Of a stretch of DNA of 64,000 nt, positions 19,198-27,146 are shown piece by piece. A model generated the notes under the pieces. That model was not told the origin of the DNA. It made no database searches and saw nothing but the letters and a program-made list of their open reading frames with translations. Within the stretch, counting starts at the first letter, position 1. Each line of letters begins with the position of its first letter. Both the position numbers and the translations under genes were made by a program. The stretch is from Carboxylicivirga agarovorans (GTDB taxonomy: Bacteria; Bacteroidota; Bacteroidia; Bacteroidales; Marinilabiliaceae), in the NCBI RefSeq assembly GCF_050589845.1, contig NZ_JBNGPA010000006.1, positions 62,001 through 126,000 of the forward strand. The letters are read 5' to 3'.

Positions 19198-20082
19198 TTA
19201 CAGTTCACTAACCCGCTCTTTAAATTCGTTGGATGAACTAATGATTTTGCAGGATTCAGGAACATTTGGCTGCATTTCCCTGATCTGTAATCCTGTTATA
19301 TAAACCGGAATATTTGGAATACAGTCAACAATATCAGTCATTAGTTGCTCAAGCTCATCTTTCTTACGTGCAGCCACCAGTGAGGTAAACAAGGCATCTG
19401 CCCCTCTAACATCTATCACTACCTTTAAATCTTCAACAGGAACGGAAGCACCAAGATAAACTACATTATAGCCTTCTTTACGGGCGATCAGACTATAAAA
19501 TAATAAACCAATCTCATGCAGCTCATTCTCAGGCAGGAAAAAGACAATTGATTTATTGGCTTTTGGAACAAAATTCTGCATTTCATTATCAATGGCAACA
19601 ATCAGCTTCTGACGAATAAGATTAGATATAAAATGTTCCTGGGCAGGATTTATTGTGCCGGCCTGCCACAATATGCCAATTCTATCGAGGAAAGGAAATA
19701 ATATTGTTTCAACAGTAGACTCAAAACCAAGTTTTATAATGGAGTTAGTCAGTACATTGGTAAATTTATACTCATCCATTTCAAGCATGGCAACCAGTAA
19801 GCTTTCGATCTGTACATCTGTGTTTCGTGTATCCAGACACAAATCTATAACACGCTCGCGTAACTGGGCTTCAGACATTGTGGCAATCTTCGATATTTTA
19901 TAGCCGTTCTGATTCAGTATCGACACATTTAAAATGCGTTTTAAGTCATCATCGTTATAAAATCTGATATTTGTAGTGGTACGCTGTGGTTCAATCAGAT
20001 TGTAGCGACGCTCCCAAATCCTGATAGTGTGGGCTTTAATACCTGAAATTTTTTCTAAATCTTTGATTGAATAAAATGCCAT
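19198..20082 (-). CDS. MerR family regulator with cobalamin-binding domain (CarH/LitR-like)
   Basis: A 294-residue regulator. Residues 1-70 are a MerR winged helix (YSIKDLEKISGIKAHTIRIWERRY). Residues ~90-170 are the four-helix B12-capping domain with the signature Trp139-x9-Glu149-His150 (LWQAGTINPAQEH), as in light-sensing CarH. Residues ~175-294 are the Rossmann B12-binding domain; the usual DxHxxG is here Glu187-Leu-His189-Glu-Ile-Gly192, keeping the cobalt-ligand His. CarH-type proteins bind adenosylcobalamin, repress in the dark and release DNA on light. Usual neighbours are carotenoid or photolyase genes, none of which are here. Its target is unknown. It ends convergently with the lipoprotein region. 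Confidence 0.85.
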   Translation of the reverse strand: MAFYSIKDLEKISGIKAHTIRIWERRYNLIEPQRTTTNIRFYNDDDLKRILNVSILNQNGYKISKIATMSEAQLRERVIDLCLDTRNTDVQIESLLVAMLEMDEYKFTNVLTNSIIKLGFESTVETILFPFLDRIGILWQAGTINPAQEHFISNLIRQKLIVAIDNEMQNFVPKANKSIVFFLPENELHEIGLLFYSLIARKEGYNVVYLGASVPVEDLKVVIDVRGADALFTSLVAARKKDELEQLMTDIVDCIPNIPVYITGLQIREMQPNVPESCKIISSSNEFKERVSEL

Positions 20083-20173
20083 ATGTGGTTTCTCTATTGT
20101 CCTTCTTTCATTAATTGAACGTTAAACGCTTATTCAGCAAATAATGTTCAGCAAATCTGCATAATTAAGTAAC

Positions 20174-20200
20174 AAAAAAAGGGGACACATCACATGCCCC
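20174..20200 (-). terminator. Terminator of the fasciclin gene
   Basis: Read leftward, GGGGCA and TGTCCCC form a stem with one bulged base, followed by seven T. It lies about 27 bases after the fasciclin stop codon. Confidence 0.75.
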
Positions 20201-20226
20201 CTCAAGCTCAACGTCAGAGCCGATTA

Positions 20227-21603
20227 TTAAGGAACAATCACCTTGTCAATAACGTGAACTATTCCGTTTTTACCTTGTACATCCGCTGCTATTACATTAA
20301 TTGAACCATCAATTGATACTCCGCTGTCAATGTTTATAGCTAGTGTTTTCTGATCATTTAAAGTTGGTACATTACCGTTGCTTAAATCTGTTGAAGCTAC
20401 GTTACCACTAACAACATGCGCCAGTAAAATTGGTGTCAGGTCTTCTTTGGTCAAGTCGGCAATACCTGAAATACCAAGCGTTGAAAATAATGCTTCAAAA
20501 GCTGCATTGGTAGGTGCAAATACAGTAAACGGACCGTCTCCTGACAAGGCATCAACCAATTCTGCCTTAACAACAGCTTCAACCAAAATTGAGAAATCTG
20601 AATTATCGATAGCAATATCCACCACACTTGGAGGCATGATTACCTTGTTAATGGCATGTATCACTCCGTTTGTAGCAACAACATTGGTTGCAACAACCTC
20701 TGAATCAGAATTTAAAAACACGCCGCCCTCTGTTTCAATCTTAACACTTATATTTCTCTCAAAGGCTGTGCTTAAAGTAGGGAAATAACCTGCTTCTACC
20801 ATAGATGCCGGCACAAAATCTCCAAGAGCATGATATAAAATAACTGAACTTAAAGTTTCCGCACTAAGATCATCCAATGTGATACCAGCATCAGTAAAGA
20901 ACATTGCAAAAGCATCATTTGTCGGAGCAAATACAGTAAATGAGGCATCATCATCGCTTAATGCTTCTGCCAAACCAGCTTTAGTAACACCTGCTACAAG
21001 TGATGAGAATGCTGGATTCGCAATGGCATGATCAGTAATTGTCATTGGCATAATGACTTTGTCAATAACATGAATTACACCATTGTCAGCCTTGATATCA
21101 GTGGCGGTAATTTTGGCCCTGCCATTGATCATTGTTGTTTCCATGTCCACATAAAATGACAGGCCATAACCATCCATCGGGCCATCACTCAATGATGAAT
21201 AATAACCTGTTTCAATCATTGAAGCCATTTTTGTTCCTGATGCCACATGGTAGAGCAGTACGCTTGTCAACACATCATTGGGAATATCATCAAGACCTGA
21301 TGCACCCAGTTCTGTTAACAAGTCTCCAAATGCAGCATTAGTAGGAGCAAACACTGTAAATTCACTACTCTCTGAAGCTAAATCGTCATCTAAGCCCACT
21401 TTTTGAAGAGCAGCAACCAGAATACTGAAATCGGCATTGCCGGCAGCAATATCTGTAATAGTCATCGTTTCAACTGGCATAGGATTTTCATCGCCTGAAT
21501 CATCATCGTCGTCGTCGTCACAAGATACGTTTACAAAAGCTAAACCAAGTAAAAGCATCATTACCCAAAGGTTTCTTCCAAAAATGTCAATAAATCGTTT
21601 CAT
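20227..21603 (-). CDS. Lipoprotein with three fasciclin (FAS1) domains
   Basis: A 458-residue lipoprotein from the ATG at 21603 (MKRFIDIFGR); an upstream ATG at 21657 would give a poorer signal peptide. Lipobox VNVSC (Cys28) is followed by seven Asp, a strong surface-export-like signal. Three FAS1 domains follow; each has an FTVFAPTNxAF block and ends with NGVIHVIDKVIMP or close to it. FAS1 domains mediate adhesion to surfaces, matrix or glycans, so an adhesive outer-surface role is likely. It is a single-gene unit with its own terminator; the MerR gene lies downstream in the same direction, 144 bases on. Confidence 0.9.
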   Translation of the reverse strand: MKRFIDIFGRNLWVMMLLLGLAFVNVSCDDDDDDDSGDENPMPVETMTITDIAAGNADFSILVAALQKVGLDDDLASESSEFTVFAPTNAAFGDLLTELGASGLDDIPNDVLTSVLLYHVASGTKMASMIETGYYSSLSDGPMDGYGLSFYVDMETTMINGRAKITATDIKADNGVIHVIDKVIMPMTITDHAIANPAFSSLVAGVTKAGLAEALSDDDASFTVFAPTNDAFAMFFTDAGITLDDLSAETLSSVILYHALGDFVPASMVEAGYFPTLSTAFERNISVKIETEGGVFLNSDSEVVATNVVATNGVIHAINKVIMPPSVVDIAIDNSDFSILVEAVVKAELVDALSGDGPFTVFAPTNAAFEALFSTLGISGIADLTKEDLTPILLAHVVSGNVASTDLSNGNVPTLNDQKTLAINIDSGVSIDGSINVIAADVQGKNGIVHVIDKVIVP

Positions 21604-21816
21604 GTCCTTAATATTTAAATGGTTTTTAAAAGGTGATTTGAAAGGTAAACTCTGCATGGAGTATTTTTGTTTAATCTTTTTATATTTTTCTTAGTCATTA
21701 TTTGATATTCTAAATAATAACTCTTGATTGTTTGATGTTTACGAATATTATTTAGACAAAACTTTTTCATGAAAATTGCCTTTTGCATTTTACTTAGCCA
21801 AATACTGGAAAAAGAT

Positions 21817-21824
21817 TACCTTTG
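21817..21824 (+). promoter_or_regulatory. -7 box of the yicC promoter
   Basis: TACCTTTG matches TAnnTTTG and lies 26 bases before the yicC start codon. The -33 region (TTAG near 21794) is only partly conserved. Confidence 0.55.
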
Positions 21825-21850
21825 CGCTTTACTTGTAATACCAGAAACTT

Positions 21851-22726
21851 ATGATTCAATCGATGACCGGTTATGGGAAGTCCGTATGCGAGCTCCCAAA
21901 CAAAAAAATAAGCATTGAAATTAAATCACTAAACAGCAAGCAACTAGACCTTAATACACGTCTTCCTAACTTGTACCGGGAAAAAGAAATTGAAGTAAGA
22001 AGTTTATTAGGCAAGCGCCTATCACGAGGAAAAATAGACCTTAGCTTTTATGTTGAGGCTGCCACTTCTGACAAAATAACAAAGGTCAATCAGCAGGTTA
22101 TTGCCAATTACCATGAGCAGTTGAAGACTATTGCTTCCAATCTTGGACTCGATAACTCTACCGATTATTTAAAAGTCATTATGCCTTTGCCAGACACCGT
22201 AAAGGTTGAGTTGGCTGAATTGGACGAGGAAGAATGGAAAGCTATCACTGTTACATTAAAGGATGCTATCAAAGACATTACAGAGTTCAGAAGAAGCGAA
22301 GGCATGGCACTCGAATCTGACATTAAGGATCGGATTAAAATGATTGGAGACCTTTTGAATGAAGTTCCAAAATACGAATCACAGCGCATTGATAAAATCA
22401 AAAATCGCATTCGTGAAAACCTTGAAGAGCTTGGGCAAAGTAATAAAATAGATGAGAATCGTTTTGAACAGGAGATCATCTTTTACCTAGAAAAACTAGA
22501 TGTGACTGAAGAGAAGGTGCGCTTGAGTAATCACCTTAATTACTTTATGGAAACCATCGAATCCAACGAACCGGTTGGTAAGAAACTTGGATTCATTACC
22601 CAGGAGATTGGTCGTGAAATCAATACACTTGGTTCAAAAGCCAATGATGCTGACTTGCAGAAGATCGTGATCCGCATGAAAGACGAATTGGAGAAGATCA
22701 AGGAGCAAATATTAAACGTACTTTAG
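21851..22726 (+). CDS. yicC: YicC family endoribonuclease-like protein
   Basis: A 291-residue YicC/YloC protein. The N-terminal signature MIQSMTGYGKS, EIKSLNSKQLDLNTRLP, and the C-terminal DUF1732 block (KKLGFITQEIGREINTLGSKA, IVIRMKDELEKIKEQI) cover the full family length. Family members form multimers with RNase activity; E. coli YicC has been linked to turnover of small RNAs. It lies directly before guanylate kinase, an arrangement common in bacteria. Probably transcribed with gmk and nadD from the TACCTTTG promoter upstream. Confidence 0.93.
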   Translation: MIQSMTGYGKSVCELPNKKISIEIKSLNSKQLDLNTRLPNLYREKEIEVRSLLGKRLSRGKIDLSFYVEAATSDKITKVNQQVIANYHEQLKTIASNLGLDNSTDYLKVIMPLPDTVKVELAELDEEEWKAITVTLKDAIKDITEFRRSEGMALESDIKDRIKMIGDLLNEVPKYESQRIDKIKNRIRENLEELGQSNKIDENRFEQEIIFYLEKLDVTEEKVRLSNHLNYFMETIESNEPVGKKLGFITQEIGREINTLGSKANDADLQKIVIRMKDELEKIKEQILNVL

Positions 22727-22850
22727 CGATATACAAAGAATTTCAAGAGCCGGATAGTTAGTAGTAATGGCATCTGGCTCAAAAAATATACTGAATTAAT
22801 ACACTAATCAACAACTATTAAGAATACACCCCCAAGTGAAAAATTCCTGC

Positions 22851-23444
22851 ATGCAAACAAGTGACAGTGACACTAAACAAGAAGGTAAACTGATCATATT
22901 CTCAGCGCCTTCAGGCTCCGGTAAAAGCACCATTGTTCAAGCTCTGTTAAAAAAGGGTTTCAATCTTGAATTTTCTATTTCTGCAACCAGCAGGGCTCCC
23001 CGGGGCGAGGAAAAAAATGGTGTTGAATACTACTTCTTATCCCCCGATGAGTTCAGAGATAAAATTGCAAAAGGTGACTTTTTAGAATGGGAAGAAGTAT
23101 ATGAAAACAATTACTACGGCACCTTAAAAAGCGAAGTTAATCGTATTTGTTCTGTAGGTAACAATATCGTTTTTGATGTTGATGTAGTTGGAGGCGTTAA
23201 TATAAAAAAAATGTATGGCGATAAAGCACTGAGCATATTTGTTCAGCCTCCATCAATTGAGGAATTGAGAAAACGTCTTGTAAACAGGGGAACAGACTCT
23301 GCAGAAAAGATTGAAATGCGCATTGCAAAAGCTGAAGAAGAATTGGCTTATGCAGCTGAATTTGATAAGGTAATTGTAAACGATAACCTTGAACAGGCGC
23401 TTGAATCAACAGAGAAAGCTCTTCTTAATTTTCTGGGAAAATGA
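22851..23444 (+). CDS. gmk: Guanylate kinase
   Basis: This cytoplasmic enzyme phosphorylates GMP to GDP with ATP. The P-loop FSAPSGSGKST is near residue 20; the GMP-binding SATSRAPRGEEKNGVEYYF, FLEWEEVYENNYYGT and FDVDVVGG motifs are intact, and RLVNRGTDSAEKIEMR forms the lid. I choose the ATG at 22851 (MQTSDSD), giving 197 residues; a GTG at 22836 would add five. It overlaps nadD by an ATGA junction. A 9-bp hairpin (22747-22780) lies in the 124-base gap after yicC, without a T-run. Confidence 0.95.
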   Translation: MQTSDSDTKQEGKLIIFSAPSGSGKSTIVQALLKKGFNLEFSISATSRAPRGEEKNGVEYYFLSPDEFRDKIAKGDFLEWEEVYENNYYGTLKSEVNRICSVGNNIVFDVDVVGGVNIKKMYGDKALSIFVQPPSIEELRKRLVNRGTDSAEKIEMRIAKAEEELAYAAEFDKVIVNDNLEQALESTEKALLNFLGK

Positions 23445-24016
23445 GATCGGTAGGCTTGTTTTTTGGTTCATTTAATCCCATACACATTGGGCACCTGGCG
23501 TTAGCCAATTACATGCTTGCCTTTGAAGACCTTGATGAAATCTGGTTTGTGGTCAGTCCACAAAATCCATTCAAAAAAACAGATGACTTATTAGGTGCGG
23601 AACATCGGGTTGAGATGGTTCGCCGGGCAACAAAAAAACAGGAAAACTATCGTGTTGAGGATATTGAGTTAAGTCTACCCATTCCTTCCTATACAATTGA
23701 CACCCTTAAAGCACTTAACAGCAGGCACGCCAATTGCCGGTTCAGCATTATAATGGGAGCCGATAATATATTGAACTTCAACAAATGGAAGGCTGCGGAT
23801 GAGATAATTAAAAACAGCCGTTTATTAGTATACCCACGTCGTAATTATACTATAAAAGAGAAAGACTTACCAGCCAATTGTAAATTAACTAATGCCCCAC
23901 TGGTTGAATTAGCCTCCACGGAAATTCGCTCCTGGATCAAAGCGGGCAAAATGATTCCTTTCCTTATTCCGGAAGCCGCCTTTGAGTACATCAAACAGCA
24001 CAAGTTATACCAATAA
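23441..24016 (+). CDS. nadD: Nicotinate-nucleotide adenylyltransferase
   Basis: A 191-residue enzyme joining ATP and nicotinate mononucleotide to form deamido-NAD in NAD synthesis. The nucleotidyltransferase motif is GSFNPIHIGHLALA (H-x-G-H), and the C-terminal ASTEIRSWI matches the SSTxIR phosphate-binding motif. IIMGADNILNFNKWK is the typical NadD substrate block. The start codon overlaps the gmk stop (ATGA), so translation is coupled. No terminator hairpin is visible downstream. Confidence 0.95.
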   Translation: MRSVGLFFGSFNPIHIGHLALANYMLAFEDLDEIWFVVSPQNPFKKTDDLLGAEHRVEMVRRATKKQENYRVEDIELSLPIPSYTIDTLKALNSRHANCRFSIIMGADNILNFNKWKAADEIIKNSRLLVYPRRNYTIKEKDLPANCKLTNAPLVELASTEIRSWIKAGKMIPFLIPEAAFEYIKQHKLYQ

Positions 24017-24100
24017 TTTTAGCCTATAATAGGAAATGGCCGGAAAGCACTTTTGCAATCCGACCATTCATCCATAACTAAAGGTATAAACTAATAAATA

Positions 24101-25150
24101 TTATTCCAAGACGATAAAAACCGGGAAGTGATCACTGTATCCGCCAAAATACCTGTTCCCCACGTAGGTTCTGAAAGGGTATCCATTATATTTCCCTTCC
24201 TGCTGCTGGCGCAATTGTTCAGCATCATACACAAATGCATTCTGATAACGTAGGCCAGTTGTTTTATTTAGCAGGTTTTGCGATATAATAAGCTGGTCAA
24301 ACATATTCCAGTTACCCCGATAGCAAAGAGTTCCTACACCGGGTTTATGCTGTTCTGCCAGGGGATTATATAAATCGGCATCACTTAATTCACTTTTAAC
24401 CACTGCACGCAACTCATCTTTCACGCTAACATTATGCGGATCATCATTTAAATCACCCATCACAATGATATTGGCATCTTTATTAATAGTAAGCAATGAG
24501 TCAACTACCGATCGGGTTAACTGCGCTGCCGCTTTACGCGACGGACGACTTCTCTCCTCACCTCCATACCTTGAAGGCCAGTGATTTACTATAATATGAA
24601 AATGTTCATCCCTGATTCGCCCGGTCACCAGTAATTGATCGCGGGTATATATCCTGTCCCCGTCTTCCTGGTCGTATATATAAAGAGGTAGTGCATCAAC
24701 ATTATCCACTTTAAAATAATTTGGGCGGTACAACAAAGCAACATCGATACCTCTCTTATCCGGTGAATCCTGATGCACTATCTGATAATTATATGCTTTT
24801 AAATTCGGATGATTTATCAAATCTTCTAAAACGCCTCTGTTTTCAACTTCACACAAACCCATAACGGCCGGACCTGGATTTGCTACCGTATCTCCCAACA
24901 CACTAATAATTGAAGACATTTTGGCCAATTTATCTTCATAGCGTTGTGTATTCCAGGCTTTCTTTCCATCTGGAGTAAATTCTTCATCCCTGACCTCAGG
25001 TGCATCAATGGTATCAAAAAGATTCTCCAGGTTGTAAAAACCGATAACAACAGGCTCAGTTGTTTCACCTGCCTTTTGTCCGGTCAAAAAACACGAAGAC
25101 AAAAGGCATACCGAAGCAATTAAAACAAATACAAATCTCACTATTAACAT
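24101..25150 (-). CDS. Endonuclease/exonuclease/phosphatase family lipoprotein
   Basis: A 349-residue lipoprotein (lipobox LSSC, Cys20) with the DNase I-like fold. Visible motifs are IGFYNLENLFDT (metal-binding Asn/Glu), GLCEVENR, IVNHWPSRYGG, VMGDLNDDP and the C-terminal YSDHFPVFIVLE (catalytic Asp-His). Such secreted Bacteroidota proteins act on nucleic acids or phosphoesters outside the cytoplasm; which substrate is not decidable. It is divergent from the carboxynorspermidine synthase gene, with a 24-bp palindrome between them. Confidence 0.85.
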   Translation of the reverse strand: MLIVRFVFVLIASVCLLSSCFLTGQKAGETTEPVVIGFYNLENLFDTIDAPEVRDEEFTPDGKKAWNTQRYEDKLAKMSSIISVLGDTVANPGPAVMGLCEVENRGVLEDLINHPNLKAYNYQIVHQDSPDKRGIDVALLYRPNYFKVDNVDALPLYIYDQEDGDRIYTRDQLLVTGRIRDEHFHIIVNHWPSRYGGEERSRPSRKAAAQLTRSVVDSLLTINKDANIIVMGDLNDDPHNVSVKDELRAVVKSELSDADLYNPLAEQHKPGVGTLCYRGNWNMFDQLIISQNLLNKTTGLRYQNAFVYDAEQLRQQQEGKYNGYPFRTYVGNRYFGGYSDHFPVFIVLE

Positions 25151-25454
25151 ATTCTATTTTGTTTGACAGCCGAAAAGTACAAATTATAGTTTTAAAAACA
25201 CAACTTCAAACACTAATATTCAATACTTTAATATTACATTAACAAACTAAACCAACCACCAACTAGACCTATTGGTCTAGTTGATAATTAATTAAATACA
25301 AATTAATTATTTATTAAAATCATCAAATAATATTCTAATAAGCTATTGATAGTTTTCCGTTTTTTTTGTCAATTTGCACTGATGCCAAAGTCACTTGCGC
25401 ATCATCTATTATCATCAATATAACAGTACGTTACGTTTTATTATATCTTATAAA
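25151..25454. other. Divergent AT-rich promoter region with palindrome
   Basis: About 304 bases between two divergent genes. Apart from the palindrome at 25260-25283 I see only AT-rich sequence and no convincing TAnnTTTG box. The nearest is TCAATTTG around 25368, which fails at the second position. Confidence 0.5.
25260..25283. promoter_or_regulatory. 24-bp palindrome, possible repressor operator
   Basis: Arms CAACTAGACC and GGTCTAGTTG flank TATT, a perfect 10-bp inverted repeat. The TAGACC half-site recalls operators of some TetR-type repressors. It sits about 110 bases from the endonuclease start and 170 from the carboxynorspermidine synthase start. There is no T-run, and the position between divergent genes argues against a terminator. 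Confidence 0.5.
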
Positions 25455-26648
25455 ATGGGTAAAGTTTTAATCATTGGAGCTGGCGGTGTTGGTACCGTTG
25501 TTGCTCATAAGATGGCTTCACTGCCTTCTGTTTTTACTGAAATTATGCTTGCCAGCCGCACAAAAAGCAAGTGTGATGCTATTGCAGAGCGCGTTGGTGG
25601 AAATCGCATTCAGACGGCTCAGGTTGATGCTGATAATGTTCCTGAACTGGTAGAACTCATTAATGAGTTTAAACCTGACATTGTAGTAAATGTAGCATTA
25701 CCTTATCAGGATCTGACTATCATGGATGCTTGTCTTGAGACCAAAACAGCGTATTTGGACACTGCCAATTACGAGCCGATAGATGAAGCTAAATTTGAAT
25801 ACAAATGGCAATGGGCCTACCAGGACAGGTTTAAGGATGCTGGTATCACTGCTATATTAGGCTGTGGTTTCGATCCGGGTGTAACAAGTATTTTTACTGC
25901 ACATGCTGCCAAACATCACTTTGATGAGATTCAGTATCTGGACATTGTTGATTGTAACGGTGGTGACCATGGTAAAGCCTTTGCTACCAATTTCAATCCT
26001 GAGATCAACATTCGCGAAGTAACCCAAAAAGGAAAATACTGGCAAGATGGTCAGTGGGTAGAAACTGAGCCACATGAAATTCATAAAGCTCTTAACTATC
26101 CAAATATTGGCGAACGTGAATCATATTTGATTTATCATGAAGAACTGGAATCACTGACCAAAAATTTCCCTTCATTGAAACGAGCACGTTTCTGGATGAC
26201 CTTTGGCCAGGAGTATTTAACCCACCTGAGAGTGATACAGAATATTGGAATGGCAGGAATTGAACCGATCATGTACGAAGGAAAAGAAATAGTTCCTATT
26301 CAATTTCTGAAAGCCGTATTGCCAGATCCGGGTGACCTCGGTGAAAATTATACTGGTGAAACATCTATAGGCTGTCGCATCAGAGGCTTGAAAGATGGAA
26401 AAGAAAAAACGTATTATATCTATAATAACTGTAAACACCAGGATGCTTATAACGAAACCGGAGCCCAGGGAGTCAGTTACACAACAGGGGTACCAGCAAC
26501 AATCGGTGCTATGATGTACTTGCAGGGTTTATGGAAAAAAGCAGGTGTATACAATGTTGAAGAATTTAATCCTGATCCTTTTATGGAGCAATTGAACAAG
26601 CTAGGATTACCCTGGATCGAACAACATGATGTAGATATTGAACTCTAA
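25455..26648 (+). CDS. Carboxynorspermidine synthase (saccharopine dehydrogenase family)
   Basis: A 397-residue NADPH-dependent enzyme from the ATG at 25455 (MGKVLIIGAGGVG). It reductively joins aspartate semialdehyde to a diamine, giving carboxynorspermidine or carboxyspermidine. The Rossmann GAGGVG, LASRTKSKCDAIAERVG and the substrate block GCGFDPGVTSIFTAHAAKH are characteristic of the CANSDH group rather than lysine-pathway saccharopine dehydrogenases. The partner decarboxylase NspC lies 2.2 kb downstream with asnB in between. In Bacteroidota this route makes spermidine or norspermidine. A terminator follows at 26674. Confidence 0.9.
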   Translation: MGKVLIIGAGGVGTVVAHKMASLPSVFTEIMLASRTKSKCDAIAERVGGNRIQTAQVDADNVPELVELINEFKPDIVVNVALPYQDLTIMDACLETKTAYLDTANYEPIDEAKFEYKWQWAYQDRFKDAGITAILGCGFDPGVTSIFTAHAAKHHFDEIQYLDIVDCNGGDHGKAFATNFNPEINIREVTQKGKYWQDGQWVETEPHEIHKALNYPNIGERESYLIYHEELESLTKNFPSLKRARFWMTFGQEYLTHLRVIQNIGMAGIEPIMYEGKEIVPIQFLKAVLPDPGDLGENYTGETSIGCRIRGLKDGKEKTYYIYNNCKHQDAYNETGAQGVSYTTGVPATIGAMMYLQGLWKKAGVYNVEEFNPDPFMEQLNKLGLPWIEQHDVDIEL

Positions 26649-26673
26649 TCTAATAAGTGTAGCATTTAAAATA

Positions 26674-26702
26674 AGCTGTCCATTACGGGCAGCTTTTTTT
26701 CT
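26674..26702 (+). terminator. Terminator after carboxynorspermidine synthase
   Basis: AAGCTGTCC and GGGCAGCTT form a 9-bp stem with one wobble around ATTAC, then a run of T, 25 bases past the stop. Confidence 0.9.
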
Positions 26703-27064
26703 GCATTAATCCGGATACCCGATTGAAGTTTATACCAATTGCATTCCGTTATTACATCAGAAACTCTATTGGCTTCCTTAACGATCATCATGCCCCCTAT
26801 CATTTAATACTATAGATGTGCGTTTTAGTTTCTATTTGTTATTTATACGTACATTATATTTACGTTTTATATTTTCTTCATTTTTTAAAACAAGTCCTCA
26901 TTTTTATAATTCAACTAAAAATAAACCTACCTTTTGCAGTAAACACCCCTTATTCAGAGTTATTTCATTGTCATTCAGTAATGATTTTGGTCACTACCCC
27001 CTTTTATACAGATATTACTATTTGATATTTATTTCATCTTTTTACTTATTTTTTGATAGTTTTT
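26703..27064. other. AT-rich intergenic region before asnB
   Basis: About 360 very AT-rich bases. Two overlapping open frames around 26816-27075 encode only low-complexity Tyr/Phe/Leu-rich peptides and are not supported as genes. Nothing else is recognised before the asnB promoter. Confidence 0.5.
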
Positions 27065-27095
27065 CTTGTTTTTAAATAATGATTCATTACTTTTG
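27065..27095 (+). promoter_or_regulatory. asnB promoter
   Basis: CTTG (27065-27068), a 19-base spacer and TACTTTTG (27088-27095) match the Bacteroidota -33/-7 promoter. The start codon is 52 bases past the -7 box. Confidence 0.7.
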
Positions 27096-27146
27096 AATCA
27101 AGAAATAAAACAAATTACTCCATTACTAATTAAAAACAAGATTGTC

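Noticed and set aside
22747..22780. 9-bp hairpin between yicC and gmk
   Set aside because: No T-run in the gene direction, and a gmk promoter was not found after it, so a terminator is not supported.
26816..27075. Two overlapping ORFs of 69-85 codons before asnB
   Set aside because: They consist of low-complexity Phe/Tyr/Leu residues in very AT-rich DNA, overlap each other and cover the asnB promoter.
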